DNA of 64,000 nt from Geminocystis sp. NIES-3708. GTDB taxonomy: Bacteria > Cyanobacteriota > Cyanobacteriia > Cyanobacteriales > Cyanobacteriaceae. Below the pieces are notes generated by a model. That model made no database searches and had not been told where the DNA came from. It saw nothing but the letters and a program-made list of their open reading frames with translations. Numbering within the stretch: position 1 is the first letter of the stretch; every line of letters starts with the position of its first letter. This document shows, piece by piece, positions 37,652 through 47,024 of the stretch. The stretch spans positions 1,797,656 to 1,861,655 of the forward strand of contig NZ_AP014815.1 of NCBI RefSeq assembly GCF_001548095.1. The letters are read 5' to 3'. The translations under genes and the position numbers were made by a program.

Positions 37652-38863
37652 TTATAGTCTATGGTTTATTATCCATTGTAAAGCTCCATTTTGATCAGTA
37701 AATTTTCCTTCTATATAAGCAATTTGGACATCTGTTAATAATTGTTTGATTAATGGACTAGGAGAAATTTTCAAAAATTTCATTAAATCATTCCCCGTAA
37801 GTAAAGGTTTAGGATGTGCCACAGAATCATTATCATCAAAATAACGATTAAGCAATAGATTAATTAAATCTTGATTTACATCATTTGCAAGGGCAAAAAT
37901 TGCTAAACTAGGAAATACTTTCCCAACGGCTGAAAAGAAAAAATACTGTGCCGATAAATTATTAATAAAATCTTTTTCTAATAAAGAAGGAGTATATTTA
38001 ATAATAGTTATGACACTCTTAATTTCTTGACGAGAATATTTAAGATTGAGTAATTCTTTTTCGGCAATTTCTGGATTATCATCTGTTAAACAAGCTAATT
38101 TTACAATACTATAACTTTGATTATTAATATTATTAAAATAACTAAATTTTTCTTGTAAATGTTTAATTATAAAATCAATTTTTTTTAAATAAATAATTTT
38201 TTTTTCATCAATATTTTGCCAATAAAGAGATAATAAACCATCTTTAAAAGCCTCTTTTAGCCAATAACTACTATTTTCACTAGCTAATAAATAACTCAAT
38301 TCATTATTAACTCTCTCCGCTGCAACTTTGATTAAAAAAGGAGTTAATTCTTTAATAGTTTGACGAGTTTCTGATTCGATATAAAAATTAAGCTGACAAG
38401 CCTGACGATAACCTCGTAATAATCGTAAAGGATCATCTTTCAAATTTTGACGAGATACCATCCTAATGATGCCTTGTTCTAAGTCTTGTTTACCCTTCAA
38501 AGGATCAATAATTTTTCTTTCTTGACAATGATAAGCGATGGCATTAATCGTATAATCTCGTCTTAACAAATCATTTTCAATAGAGTTGCCTTCTTGTTGA
38601 GCAAAATCAATAGTAGCATGGGGAAAAACTACTCTCGCAATAAATCTTTCATGATCTAAAATCACAAAACCAGCACGATAAATATTAGCGATATTTCTTG
38701 CGGTTTCAATAGATGAATGAGGTAAAACAAAATCTAAATCTAAATAATTTCTGAAGCGATTAAGTAACACATCTCTTACTGCACCACCCACTAAATAACA
38801 ATCATCAGGCAGTATATCTAAATCAAAAGGTAAATTATCAGCAATAAAAGTATTTAAAACCAT
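37652..38863 (-). CDS. cca: CCA-adding (tRNA nucleotidyltransferase) enzyme
   Basis: The 403-residue enzyme adds or repairs the 3' CCA of tRNAs. The N-terminal nucleotidyltransferase domain has LVGGAVRDVLLNR and the DLDFVL acid pair (about 24-45), followed by RRDYTINAIAY and the RLLRGYRQ nucleotide-selecting motif typical of class II enzymes. The C-terminus has an HD-like or spacer region. Some related cyanobacterial enzymes add only CC or only A; motifs do not settle that. Confidence 0.9.
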   Translation of the reverse strand: MVLNTFIADNLPFDLDILPDDCYLVGGAVRDVLLNRFRNYLDLDFVLPHSSIETARNIANIYRAGFVILDHERFIARVVFPHATIDFAQQEGNSIENDLLRRDYTINAIAYHCQERKIIDPLKGKQDLEQGIIRMVSRQNLKDDPLRLLRGYRQACQLNFYIESETRQTIKELTPFLIKVAAERVNNELSYLLASENSSYWLKEAFKDGLLSLYWQNIDEKKIIYLKKIDFIIKHLQEKFSYFNNINNQSYSIVKLACLTDDNPEIAEKELLNLKYSRQEIKSVITIIKYTPSLLEKDFINNLSAQYFFFSAVGKVFPSLAIFALANDVNQDLINLLLNRYFDDNDSVAHPKPLLTGNDLMKFLKISPSPLIKQLLTDVQIAYIEGKFTDQNGALQWIINHRL

Positions 38864-38929
38864 TAAAAATAATTAAAAAAGGATAATTTGAGCTTATTAT
38901 TTTAATTTATTCTTCCTCTTTAAAAATTA

Positions 38930-38969
38930 AAAATAAACAAAAAGCCCCCACCAAAAGAGGCAGAGGCTT
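38930..38969 (-). terminator. Intrinsic terminator of psbD-psbC
   Basis: On the minus strand an 11-bp stem (AAGCCTCTGCC / GGTGGGGGCTT, with G-U pairs; arms at 38959-38969 and 38942-38952) closes a six-base loop and is followed by a T-rich tract. It lies about 35 bases after the psbC stop. Confidence 0.75.
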
Positions 38970-39004
38970 ATTATTTACCTAGCACAGATCAAGAACTAAA
39001 ATAT

Positions 39005-40381
39005 TTAGTCTAAATCAGGCATTGATAAAGTTGGCTCGGTTTCACGATCAATTCCTTTCTCGAAACCACCAGCAGCAGCACGAGCTCTTCCAGCGTGCCA
39101 TAAATGACCAACTAAGAAGAAGAAACCTAAAGTGAAGTGAGAAGTTGCTAACCATGCACGAGGAGATACATAGTTAAAAGCATTTACGTCAGTGATAACA
39201 CCACCTACAGAGTTCAAAGAACCTAAAGGAGCATGAGTCATATATTCAGCAGCACGACGTACTTGCCAAGGCTGAATATCATTTCTTACTTTATCTAAGT
39301 CTAAACCGTTAGGACCACGAAGAGGCTCTAACCAAGGACCTCTGAAATCCCAGAAACGCATGGTTTCACCACCGAAGATGATTTCACCAGTAGGAGAGCG
39401 CATCAAGTATTTACCTAAACCAGTAGGGCCTTGAGCAGAACCGACGTTAGCACCTAGTCTTTGGTCACGAATCAAGTAGGTTAAGGCTTGAGCTTGAGAT
39501 GCTTCAGCACCAGTAGGTCCATAGAATTCGCTAGGATAAGCGGTGTTGTTGTACCATACCATAGTAGAAGCGATGAATCCCATTAAGGATAAAGCACCTA
39601 AACTATAAGAAAGATAAGCCTCACCTGACCAGATCAAAGCACGACGAGCCCAACCAAAAGGCTTGGTTAAGATGTGCCAAATACCACCAAAGATACAGGT
39701 TAAACCGACCCAAATATGACCACCGATGATGTCTTCCATGTTGTTAACACTAACAATCCAACCTTCTCCACCGAAAGGAGCTTTGATTAAATAACCAAAG
39801 ATAATCGCAGGGTTAAGAGTTGGGTTAGTAATTACACGAACATCACCGCCACCGGGGGCCCAAGTATCATAAACACCGCCAAAAAACATGGCTTTGAATA
39901 CGAGTAATAAAGCACCGATACCGAGAAGGATTAAGTGATAACCAATAATATTGGTCATTTGGTTTTTATCTTTCCAGTCATAACCAAAGAAACTAGAATA
40001 TTCTTCTAAGGTTTCAGGACCACGCAAAGCATGATAAAGTCCACCTAAGCCTAAAACGGCAGAGGAGATAAGGTGAAGAACACCAACTACAAAGAAAGGG
40101 AAAACATCAGTTACTTCACCACCAGCACCTACACCCCAGCCTAAAGTGGCAACGTGGGGTAATAAGATAAAGCCTTGTTCGTACATGGGCTTTTCAGGGA
40201 TGAAGTGAGCAGTTTCAAATAAGGTCATTGCACCTGCCCAAAACACAATTAGACCTGCGTGGGCAACGTGAGCACCTAATAATTTACCAGATAAGTTGAT
40301 AAGTCTAGCATTACCAGACCACCAAGCAAAACCAGTAGATTCTAGGTCACGACCACCAATCGGATTAGAGAGCGTTACCAC
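39005..40381 (-). CDS. psbC: Photosystem II CP43 protein PsbC
   Basis: The 458-residue core antenna protein binds chlorophyll a in the thylakoid membrane and supplies part of the water-oxidising site ([20 protein letters not shown], by position). The start chosen is the GTG at 40379-40381, giving [10 protein letters not shown], as in other cyanobacteria and plastids. An upstream in-frame ATG would add nine residues, but the GTG overlaps psbD by 17 bases, the conserved translational coupling of this operon. Confidence 0.96.
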   Translation of the reverse strand: MVTLSNPIGGRDLESTGFAWWSGNARLINLSGKLLGAHVAHAGLIVFWAGAMTLFETAHFIPEKPMYEQGFILLPHVATLGWGVGAGGEVTDVFPFFVVGVLHLISSAVLGLGGLYHALRGPETLEEYSSFFGYDWKDKNQMTNIIGYHLILLGIGALLLVFKAMFFGGVYDTWAPGGGDVRVITNPTLNPAIIFGYLIKAPFGGEGWIVSVNNMEDIIGGHIWVGLTCIFGGIWHILTKPFGWARRALIWSGEAYLSYSLGALSLMGFIASTMVWYNNTAYPSEFYGPTGAEASQAQALTYLIRDQRLGANVGSAQGPTGLGKYLMRSPTGEIIFGGETMRFWDFRGPWLEPLRGPNGLDLDKVRNDIQPWQVRRAAEYMTHAPLGSLNSVGGVITDVNAFNYVSPRAWLATSHFTLGFFFLVGHLWHAGRARAAAGGFEKGIDRETEPTLSMPDLD

Positions 40382-41420
40382 GTGGAAGTACCTCCTCAGG
40401 GAATACAAATTTTTCGTGGGGTTGATCTTGAGGCGCCATCCATGCGCGCAACCCTTCGTTTAATAGGATGTTTTTGGTGTAGAAAGTTTCAAATTCAGGA
40501 TCTTCCGCCGCTCTTAATTCTTGAGAGACGAAGTCATAAGCACGGAGGTTAAAAGCTAAACCAACGATACCAATGGAACTCATCCACAAACCAGTAACAG
40601 GTACAAACAACATGAAGAAGTGTAACCAACGTTTGTTGGAGAATGCGATACCAAAAATTTGAGACCAGAAACGGTTAGCTGTTACCATGGAGTAGGTTTC
40701 TTCAGCTTGGGTAGGTTCAAACGCGCGGAAAGTGTTTGCCTGTTCACCATCTTGGAATAAGGTGTTTTCTACCGTTGCACCATGAATAGCACAAAGTAAT
40801 GCACCACCTAAAATTCCTGCCACACCCATCATATGGAAGGGGTTGAGTGTCCAGTTATGAAATCCTTGTAAGAACAAGATAAAGCGGAAAATTCCTGCTA
40901 CTCCAAAAGAAGGAGCAAAAAACCAGCTAGATTGTCCGAGGGGATACATTAAGAAAACACTTACAAATACAGCGATAGGACCAGAGAAAGCGATGGCATT
41001 ATAAGGACGAATCCCTACAAGACGAGAAATCTCAAATTGACGCAACATGAAGCCAATTAAAGCAAAAGCTCCGTGTAATGCGACGAAAGGCCACAAACCA
41101 CCGATTTGAAACCAGCGAGTTAAACTGCCTTGAGCTTCAGGACCCCACAAAAATAGTAAGGAGTGTCCAAAAACATCAGCGGGGGATGATACAGCTACAG
41201 TTAAGAAGTTAGCACCTTCAAGGTAAGAACTAGCTAAACCATGGGTGTACCAAGAAGTAACGAAGGTAGTACCAGTTAACCAACCACCTAATGCTAAATA
41301 AGCACAAGGGAATAGTAGGATACCAGACCAACCAACGAATACAAATCGGTCTCTTTTGAGCCAGTCATCAAGGGTATCAAACAACCCTCTTTCAGGCACA
41401 CGTCCGACTGCAATGGTCAT
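40365..41420 (-). CDS. psbD: Photosystem II D2 reaction-centre protein PsbD
   Basis: The 351-residue D2 protein, with D1, binds the primary pigments, QA and the non-haem iron of photosystem II. Recognisable parts are [38 protein letters not shown] (histidine ligands) and the end [10 protein letters not shown]. Five membrane helices are evident. It is the first gene of the psbDC operon. Many cyanobacteria have a second psbD elsewhere. Confidence 0.97.
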   Translation of the reverse strand: MTIAVGRVPERGLFDTLDDWLKRDRFVFVGWSGILLFPCAYLALGGWLTGTTFVTSWYTHGLASSYLEGANFLTVAVSSPADVFGHSLLFLWGPEAQGSLTRWFQIGGLWPFVALHGAFALIGFMLRQFEISRLVGIRPYNAIAFSGPIAVFVSVFLMYPLGQSSWFFAPSFGVAGIFRFILFLQGFHNWTLNPFHMMGVAGILGGALLCAIHGATVENTLFQDGEQANTFRAFEPTQAEETYSMVTANRFWSQIFGIAFSNKRWLHFFMLFVPVTGLWMSSIGIVGLAFNLRAYDFVSQELRAAEDPEFETFYTKNILLNEGLRAWMAPQDQPHEKFVFPEEVLPRGNAL

Positions 41421-41529
41421 AATCTTTCTTTTTTTAACTTGTCAAGTTTTACTTTTTTTGTCTCTCTTATTATTATCGGAGACGATGTTGCTACTCAGCA
41501 ATATTACTGATGTGCAATTAACTTTTCTT

Positions 41530-41535
41530 AATATA
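41530..41535 (-). promoter_or_regulatory. Possible psbD -10 element
   Basis: On the minus strand TATATT lies about 110 bases upstream of psbD. The -35 (TAGAGT, 16 bases upstream of it) is weak. A low-confidence candidate only. Confidence 0.3.
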
Positions 41536-41704
41536 GCATGAGTTAGTCGTTACTCTAACTCGGTTTAAAGATACGATTTAGGTATGCTTTTAAACTTGCT
41601 CTTTACTATTTTTAACAAATTTTTTAACAAATTGTCACATTTTTCTCAGAATCTTTCCATAAATTAAAAATAAAAATATCTTTTTACCGTACCTATTGAG
41701 ATAA

Positions 41705-43048
41705 TCAAGGCTGAAGAAGTTGTGTATAAGCATTGAATCCGCCATTCACTAAAGATTCCACTGTATTTTCTGCATTTTGTACCCAATAATTGTCTCCCAA
41801 ACGGACAAAAATTCGTTCTTGAACATCGTCAACAATAGCAAAAACTGGAATTACTGCATCATTTTTATCTCCTGATTGTTCTTGTAAAAGACTTTTTAAT
41901 TTTCCTTGTATTTGCGGTTGAGATGCTTGTTCTGGAGTTAAGCGAATATAAACTATGGTGACATTTTCCATTCTTTTTATATTATTAATAATAATTTGTG
42001 ATTTATCATCTTTATGATCAGCTTTTCCCCAAATAATTAAGGGGGTATCTTCAACTAAATTTTCTTTTACTTGGTCATAATTACTCGCAAAAACAATAGC
42101 ATCTGCTTGTCCAGTAATATCTTCTACGGTCAAAAAAGCCATATTTTTACTATTTTTGTCTATATGATTTTTGATCATTGTTAACATTACGATCGCACAC
42201 ATTTTTTTTCTTGATTTATATTCTGATAATTCACTAATATCAATAGGAGATAATATTTTTGCTATATTTTTTAATGGTTTTAATGGGTGTTCTGATACAT
42301 AAAACCCTAGATGTTCTTTTTCAGATTTAAGTTTTTCTTGTACTGAAAAATCAGAAATTTGAGGCAATTGTGGTGCATTTTCATATTGAATTTCTGCAAT
42401 AGATTCTGATTCATTAGACAACATTAAATCAAAAACATTTAACTGTCCTGTTTCTTTTTCTTTAATGCGTTTTTGTGACCAAGTAATCATTAAATCTAAA
42501 CTTTCAATTAACTGTTTACGATTTTGATGAATAGAGTCAAATGCACCTGCATAAGTTAAAGTTTCTAAGGCTCGACGATTCACTGTTTTTAAGTTAATTT
42601 TCCCGATAAAATCAGCAAAATTAAGAAACTTTCCTTCTGATTTTTTTCTTGCTTCTAAGATATTTTCAATGGCAGATTCTCCTAAATTTTTGACGGCAGA
42701 TAAACCAAATAAAATATCTTTTCCTTGAGGCATAAATTCTTTGTAAGAATAATTAATATCAGGGGGCTTAACATTTATACCCATTTTTAGGCAATTTTCC
42801 CGATATTTCTCAACTTTATCCTGATTATCGCTACTTGCAGTCAATAAAGCTGACATATATTCAACAGGATAATTAGCTTTTAGATAAGCTGTTTGATAGG
42901 TGACATAAGCGTAAGCTGTCGAATGAGATTTATTAAAGCAGTTAGAAGCAACTAAACCATTCCCTAAGAGAAAATTGTGATCTTTTTCTACTCCAATATC
43001 ATAAACTAGCTGAACACCTAGGGCTCGCTTATTAATTATTTTGACCAT
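41705..43048 (-). CDS. dnaE: DNA polymerase III alpha subunit, C-terminal half with a C-intein (DnaE-C)
   Basis: This is half of a split gene. Residues 1-36 from the chosen start (MVKIINKRALGVQLVYDIGV ... GLVASN) are a trans-splicing C-intein of the DnaE type. The rest, beginning CFNKSHSTAYAYVTYQ, is the last part of DnaE, including the OB-fold. After synthesis it is joined to the N-terminal half by protein splicing. The N-half with its N-intein is not in the window. An in-frame start 26 codons upstream (43126) is rejected, as the intein begins at MVKI in known examples. Confidence 0.96.
   Translation of the reverse strand: MVKIINKRALGVQLVYDIGVEKDHNFLLGNGLVASNCFNKSHSTAYAYVTYQTAYLKANYPVEYMSALLTASSDNQDKVEKYRENCLKMGINVKPPDINYSYKEFMPQGKDILFGLSAVKNLGESAIENILEARKKSEGKFLNFADFIGKINLKTVNRRALETLTYAGAFDSIHQNRKQLIESLDLMITWSQKRIKEKETGQLNVFDLMLSNESESIAEIQYENAPQLPQISDFSVQEKLKSEKEHLGFYVSEHPLKPLKNIAKILSPIDISELSEYKSRKKMCAIVMLTMIKNHIDKNSKNMAFLTVEDITGQADAIVFASNYDQVKENLVEDTPLIIWGKADHKDDKSQIIINNIKRMENVTIVYIRLTPEQASQPQIQGKLKSLLQEQSGDKNDAVIPVFAIVDDVQERIFVRLGDNYWVQNAENTVESLVNGGFNAYTQLLQP
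42941..43048 (-). other. DnaE split C-intein
   Basis: 36 residues, with the block F-like DIGVEKDHNF and the terminal Asn 36 followed by Cys+1 Phe Asn of the extein. This is the canonical CFN junction needed for trans-splicing, so the intein looks active. Confidence 0.94.
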
Positions 43049-43199
43049 TAATACTATAGTACTTTTACTACAGACAGATATAGTTATAATTGTATCAATA
43101 AGTTGAAAATCAAAGATCTTTGCCAAAGCTAAAGTAAGGTTTTATGAGTTGAATTATTGTCATCCATCAATTACCAGTAAATGAACAAACTCTGGGTTA

Positions 43200-43328
43200 A
43201 GAATTTTAGGTAGAGGAAAGTTTATAAGTTTAAGAACGATTTTTCAAGAAAAATTAGCGGTAGATTTAGAAAATTTAGGAGAGGCTTTATTAGATTTTAA
43301 TTCTTTCACGGATTTAACTGATTGGTAG
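43200..43328 (+). pseudogene. Fragment of a DUF4351-type domain
   Basis: The frame has no start and reads GRGKFISLRTIFQEKL, then LENLGEALLDFNSFTDLTDW before a stop. The ending matches the C-terminal DUF4351 domain of cyanobacterial Rpn/PD-(D/E)xK family proteins (pattern LxxLGEALLDFxSxxDLxxWL). The rest of the gene is gone. Confidence 0.6.
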
Positions 43329-43356
43329 AAGAATCGTTAGTTAAAGCATCCACAAT
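43315..43356. repeat. Direct repeat (left copy) of the metal-binding lipoprotein 3' end
   Basis: A segment of about 42 bases nearly identical to 44558-44600, including the exact run AGAATCGTTAGTTAAAGCAT plus CCACAAT. On the minus strand it encodes SIVDALTNDSS, the tail of the adjacent binding protein. Confidence 0.75.
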
Positions 43357-43640
43357 ACTTTGTAGTAGATATATCTAAGGGAAAACTATATTGCTATTTA
43401 ACTATAAAATAATATTGTATAAATTTACACTTGATTGATAGTTTCTTTACTACTTCTTTACTATTGGGTTATATACTCATTCTAAACGGATAGGAACTTA
43501 ACATTTGAGAATTATTCTATTGTTTATATATCAACGTTTAATAACAATTGTTAATTATCACAAAAAGTAAAGTTTTAAGCCGTTCAGAGTATAGCTTAAG
43601 TATTGAAGAGCCAAGTTTATTTTAAAAAGGAAAAAAGATT

Positions 43641-44550
43641 ATGAGTGATTATACTGCCATCGGTCAAACTGTTATTAACTCTAAAATTGGATATATTGGG
43701 AATGATCATGAAAATGATGACTCTTCTGATGATCATAATGGATTGATGATTCTTTAGAATATGATAATAACGGGCAAAATTATCTGGATGATGATCATAA
43801 TGGATTGATGATTCTTTAGAATATGGTAATAACGGGCAAAATTATCTGGATGATGATCATAATGGATTGATGATTCTTTAGAATATGATAATAACGGGCA
43901 AAATTATCTGGATGATGATCATAATGGATTGATGATTCTTTAGAATATGATAATAACGGGCAAAATTATCTGGATGATGATCATAATGGATTGATGATTC
44001 TTTAGAATATGGTAATAACGGGCAAAATTATCTGGATGATGATCATAATGACAATGATAATAATGGTATTTATGATTCTCTTGAAAGTACCAGTAATAGT
44101 AATGATCCCTTATTAAATTCGTCTGTTTTCCGTTTTCAAAATCAAAATGCTACCGGTACTTATTTCTTTGGTGGTGTACAAGAATCACAAAATGTTCTGA
44201 ATAATTACCAAAATTTTCAGTTAGAAGGTGAAGCTTTCAAAGTGGGAGTTGCTCCAGGAGATCAGTTAATTCCTATTTATCGTTTCCAAAACACTGATGT
44301 GGTGGGTACTTATCTTTATACTGGAGAGCAAGAAAGACAAAGTATCAAACAAAATAATCCTAATTTTCAAGAAGAAGGTATTGCTTTTTATGTTTATGGT
44401 GCTGATGCTAATAAAGCAAATGATATTTATCGTTTTCAAAATTTAGATCAACCTGGTACATACTTATTTGTAGGGGAAGCTGAAAAAAATAATATTCTAG
44501 CTAATTTTTCTAACTTCCGCTTAGAAGGTGTTGCGTTTGAAGTCGGCTAA
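43641..44550 (+). pseudogene. Broken gene for a repeat protein with three DUF5648-like C-terminal repeats
   Basis: A start with an AAGGA ribosome site at 43629-43633 gives a 38-residue frame that stops inside a tandem array (43728-44037). After the array the frame reopens as DDDHNDNDNNGIYDSLES and runs to the stop at 44550. It contains three repeats of about 45 residues, each beginning YRFQN (or FRFQN) and containing GTYLF- and EGxAF-like segments, the DUF5648 pattern seen in cyanobacterial extracellular proteins. All array units carry the same one-base deletion. The ancestral protein was probably secreted or surface-bound. An internal GTG at 44242 could still start a 102-residue fragment. 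Confidence 0.75.
43728..44037. repeat. Tandem array, five 62-bp units
   Basis: Five units in a constant 62-base period plus a partial sixth (landmark CGGGCAAAATTATCTGG at 43771, 43833, 43895, 43957, 44019). Units differ only at one position, A or G in the ATGATAATAA/ATGGTAATAA segment, in the order A-G-A-A-G. The period is not divisible by three and every frame on both strands has stops. Confidence 0.95.
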
Positions 44551-44557
44551 CTAATTT

Positions 44558-44600
44558 TAACTAATTGGCTGGAGAATCGTTAGTTAAAGCATCCACAATC
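44558..44600. repeat. Direct repeat (right copy), overlapping the 3' end of the metal-binding lipoprotein gene
   Basis: Near-identical to 43315-43356; together they bracket the 62-bp array and the broken gene. The right copy is the true end of the lipoprotein gene. Confidence 0.75.
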
Positions 44601-45493
44601 GTTTCAGTATTTATTTTTAACATTTTTACATAACTATCAGCCTCACTGCCTTTAACACCAATGGAATCAGAATAAAGTTTACCTTTTGCAACTTTTACCC
44701 CTGCTTCTTGGGCAACGGTTTCAATTAAAGTAGGGTTGATGGTAGTTTCAGCAAAAATGGCTTTTACACCACTACTTTGGATTATTTCTACCAAATTTTT
44801 AATAGTTTGGGCACTGGGTTGTTCTTCTGTACTAATACCGATAAGTGTCCCCGGAATTTCTAAACCATAAGCCTTACTGTAATATTGAAAAGCATCATGA
44901 GAAGTGATTAATTTTCTTTGATTAGGAGGAATTGTGGCGATTTGGGTTTTAATCCATAAATCTAAGGCTTCTAATTCAGTAATTAATTGTGTCGCATTTT
45001 CACTGAATTTACTTTCATTTTTTGGATCAATTTCTCTTAATTTATCTCGGATTGCTTTTGCCATCACAATGACATTTTTAACATCACCCCAAACATGAGG
45101 ATCAGCTTTTTTTTGTCCTTTATAATCAAAATCAAGAGGTTTTATCTTTTCTCCTACTGCTAATTTTTCTGCTTTAATACCTGTAGAATTGATCAATTTA
45201 ATAATATTTGGTTCGAGATTATAACCATTATATAAAATTAAATCCGCTTTTTCTAAGGCGATCGTATCTTGAGGTACAGGTTCATAAATATGAGGATCTG
45301 CACCTGGTGCTAAAATACTAATATTATTAATTTCTTCGCCGCCTATTTCTTCAGTAAGATTAGAGATAATAGTACTAGTAGAAACCACTTGAGGCTTATC
45401 ATTTATATTATTTGATTTGTTTTGAAAATCTTGATTACAACCACCTAATAGAATAAGTAAGCTACTGAGAAAGATAATTTTTTTGATTATCAT
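44561..45493 (-). CDS. Metal ABC transporter substrate-binding lipoprotein (ZnuA/MntC family)
   Basis: The 310-residue protein begins with a lipoprotein signal (cleaved before C19 in LLGGC). Ligand motifs of the cluster A-I metal-binding family are visible: DPHIYEP, DPHVW, TSHDAF and a C-terminal aspartate in LYSDSIG. A histidine-rich loop, typical of zinc-specific members, is absent, which leans towards manganese, but this is not decisive. No permease or ATPase gene is nearby. Its 3' end is duplicated 1.2 kb away. Confidence 0.87.
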   Translation of the reverse strand: MIIKKIIFLSSLLILLGGCNQDFQNKSNNINDKPQVVSTSTIISNLTEEIGGEEINNISILAPGADPHIYEPVPQDTIALEKADLILYNGYNLEPNIIKLINSTGIKAEKLAVGEKIKPLDFDYKGQKKADPHVWGDVKNVIVMAKAIRDKLREIDPKNESKFSENATQLITELEALDLWIKTQIATIPPNQRKLITSHDAFQYYSKAYGLEIPGTLIGISTEEQPSAQTIKNLVEIIQSSGVKAIFAETTINPTLIETVAQEAGVKVAKGKLYSDSIGVKGSEADSYVKMLKINTETIVDALTNDSPAN

Positions 45494-45713
45494 GAGAAAT
45501 TTTAAATATTTTCATAATTCTTTCATAAAGTGTAACATATTATTGAAAAGATAAAGTTATTTTGATAAGTATTAAAATAAACTTCTTAAACTATACAGGC
45601 AATGTATAATAATAAATCACTTTCAGTAGAAGGGAAAAGTATTGATTAATCAAGGTTAAAGACAAATTTTCTGATATATTATTAATTATTCTTTGTTCAT
45701 TGTTCTTTTTATT

Positions 45714-46838
45714 GTGACTGTATCTTATTTCGCTACCACTGCCAGAGGTTTAGAAGACATCGCTGCTGAAGAATTGATTAGATTAGGTGCAATTGCTGTT
45801 AAACCTGAATTTACGGGGGTATATTTTGAAGGAGATCAAACCTTATTATATAAAATAAACCTATGGGCAAGGACAATTTTTCGAGTATTAATGCCCATTG
45901 AAACCATCAGAAGCCAGAATCCAGAACAATTATATCGTAATGTTAGAGCAATGGATTGGTCAGAATATCTACAACCTGATCAAACTATAGCAGTTCGTTG
46001 CACAGGGAAAAATCAACAACTTAATAATAGTCATGTCACCGCCATTCAAATTAAAAATGCCATTGTCGATCAACAACAGCAACAAAAAGGAGTAAGATCA
46101 GATGTGGATACAGTTGAGCCAGATATAGTCATCAACGCTCATATTCACGAAAATAACTGTATTTTAAGCCTTGATAGTACAGGTGATAGTCTCCACCGTC
46201 GTGGTTATCGCCCTGCCATGGGATTAGCACCTCTGAAAGAAACATTAGCCGCAGCGTTATTATACATCACCGAATGGACACCAGAGCAACCTCTTGTAGA
46301 TCCTTTATGTGGTTCAGGTACTATATTATTAGAAGCGGCTTTAATGGGTTTAAATATCGCACCGGGGTTATATCGGAATAAGTTTTGTTTTCAAAATTGG
46401 CCAGACTATGACGCTAAATTATGGGGAAGTTTGCTTAAAGAAGCGGAAATGAGCCAAAAAGAACATTTACCCATTATGATTGGCACGGATGCAGATGCTG
46501 ATGTAATTAGACAAGCTCAAAGTAATGCTAAAGCCTGTGAAATTGGAGATCAAGTGAAATTTTATCAACAACATTTAGCTGACATTACCGCTCCTGCTGA
46601 ATCAGGTATTTTGATATGTAATCCTCCTTATGGTAAACGCATTTCAGAAGTAGAGGCACTATTTCCTTTATATAAACTTTTAGGAGATGTTTTTAAGCAA
46701 CGTTTCAAAGGATGGACGGCTTATATTTTAACAGGTAATAAAGAATTAAGTAAAAAAGTCGGTTTGCGGACTTCTCGTCGTATTCCTATTAATAATGGTG
46801 GCATTCCTTGCACATTATTAAAGTATGAAATGTATTAA
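45714..46838 (+). CDS. THUMP-domain class I SAM-dependent RNA methyltransferase (RlmL N-terminal type)
   Basis: The protein (374 residues from GTG 45714; a TTG at 45693 is also possible) has an N-terminal THUMP RNA-binding domain (about 40-160) and a methylase domain with DPLCGSGTILLEAAL and NPPYGKRI. The family methylates guanine N2 in 23S rRNA in enterobacteria (first half of RlmL). The exact target in cyanobacteria is not known. Start choice: conserved SYFATTARGLEDI lies just after the GTG. Confidence 0.87.
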   Translation: MTVSYFATTARGLEDIAAEELIRLGAIAVKPEFTGVYFEGDQTLLYKINLWARTIFRVLMPIETIRSQNPEQLYRNVRAMDWSEYLQPDQTIAVRCTGKNQQLNNSHVTAIQIKNAIVDQQQQQKGVRSDVDTVEPDIVINAHIHENNCILSLDSTGDSLHRRGYRPAMGLAPLKETLAAALLYITEWTPEQPLVDPLCGSGTILLEAALMGLNIAPGLYRNKFCFQNWPDYDAKLWGSLLKEAEMSQKEHLPIMIGTDADADVIRQAQSNAKACEIGDQVKFYQQHLADITAPAESGILICNPPYGKRISEVEALFPLYKLLGDVFKQRFKGWTAYILTGNKELSKKVGLRTSRRIPINNGGIPCTLLKYEMY

Positions 46839-46883
46839 TTAGAGTTTACTGAAAAAGTATTTTTATTTTGATGAGGGTGGCTA

Positions 46884-46909
46884 TTAGCTATTAGCTATCA
46901 GCAGTCAGG
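46884..46909. repeat. Heptamer tandem repeat TTAGCTA / TCAGCAG
   Basis: TTAGCTA TTAGCTA TCAGCAG and TCAGG in a strict 7-base register, between two genes. Confidence 0.65.
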
Positions 46910-47024
46910 TATTCTAACATACCAAAATTGTACTTTATAGACAAGTCTAATGGGGAATGATTTTATTGTTTAAGAAAAATTAATGGAATCTTATTACAAT
47001 TAAAAAAATTATAATATTTCATAT

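Noticed and set aside
43049-43126. 26-codon upstream extension of the DnaE C-half
   Set aside because: Known C-inteins start with MVK-like residues, and the extension has no homology or ribosome site.
43728-44037. CRISPR array
   Set aside because: Units are directly adjacent, 62 bases, with no variable spacers; this is a plain tandem repeat.
44242-44550. Separate functional 102-residue gene
   Set aside because: It is the 3' part of the frameshifted gene; the GTG has no ribosome site. Internal expression cannot be excluded.
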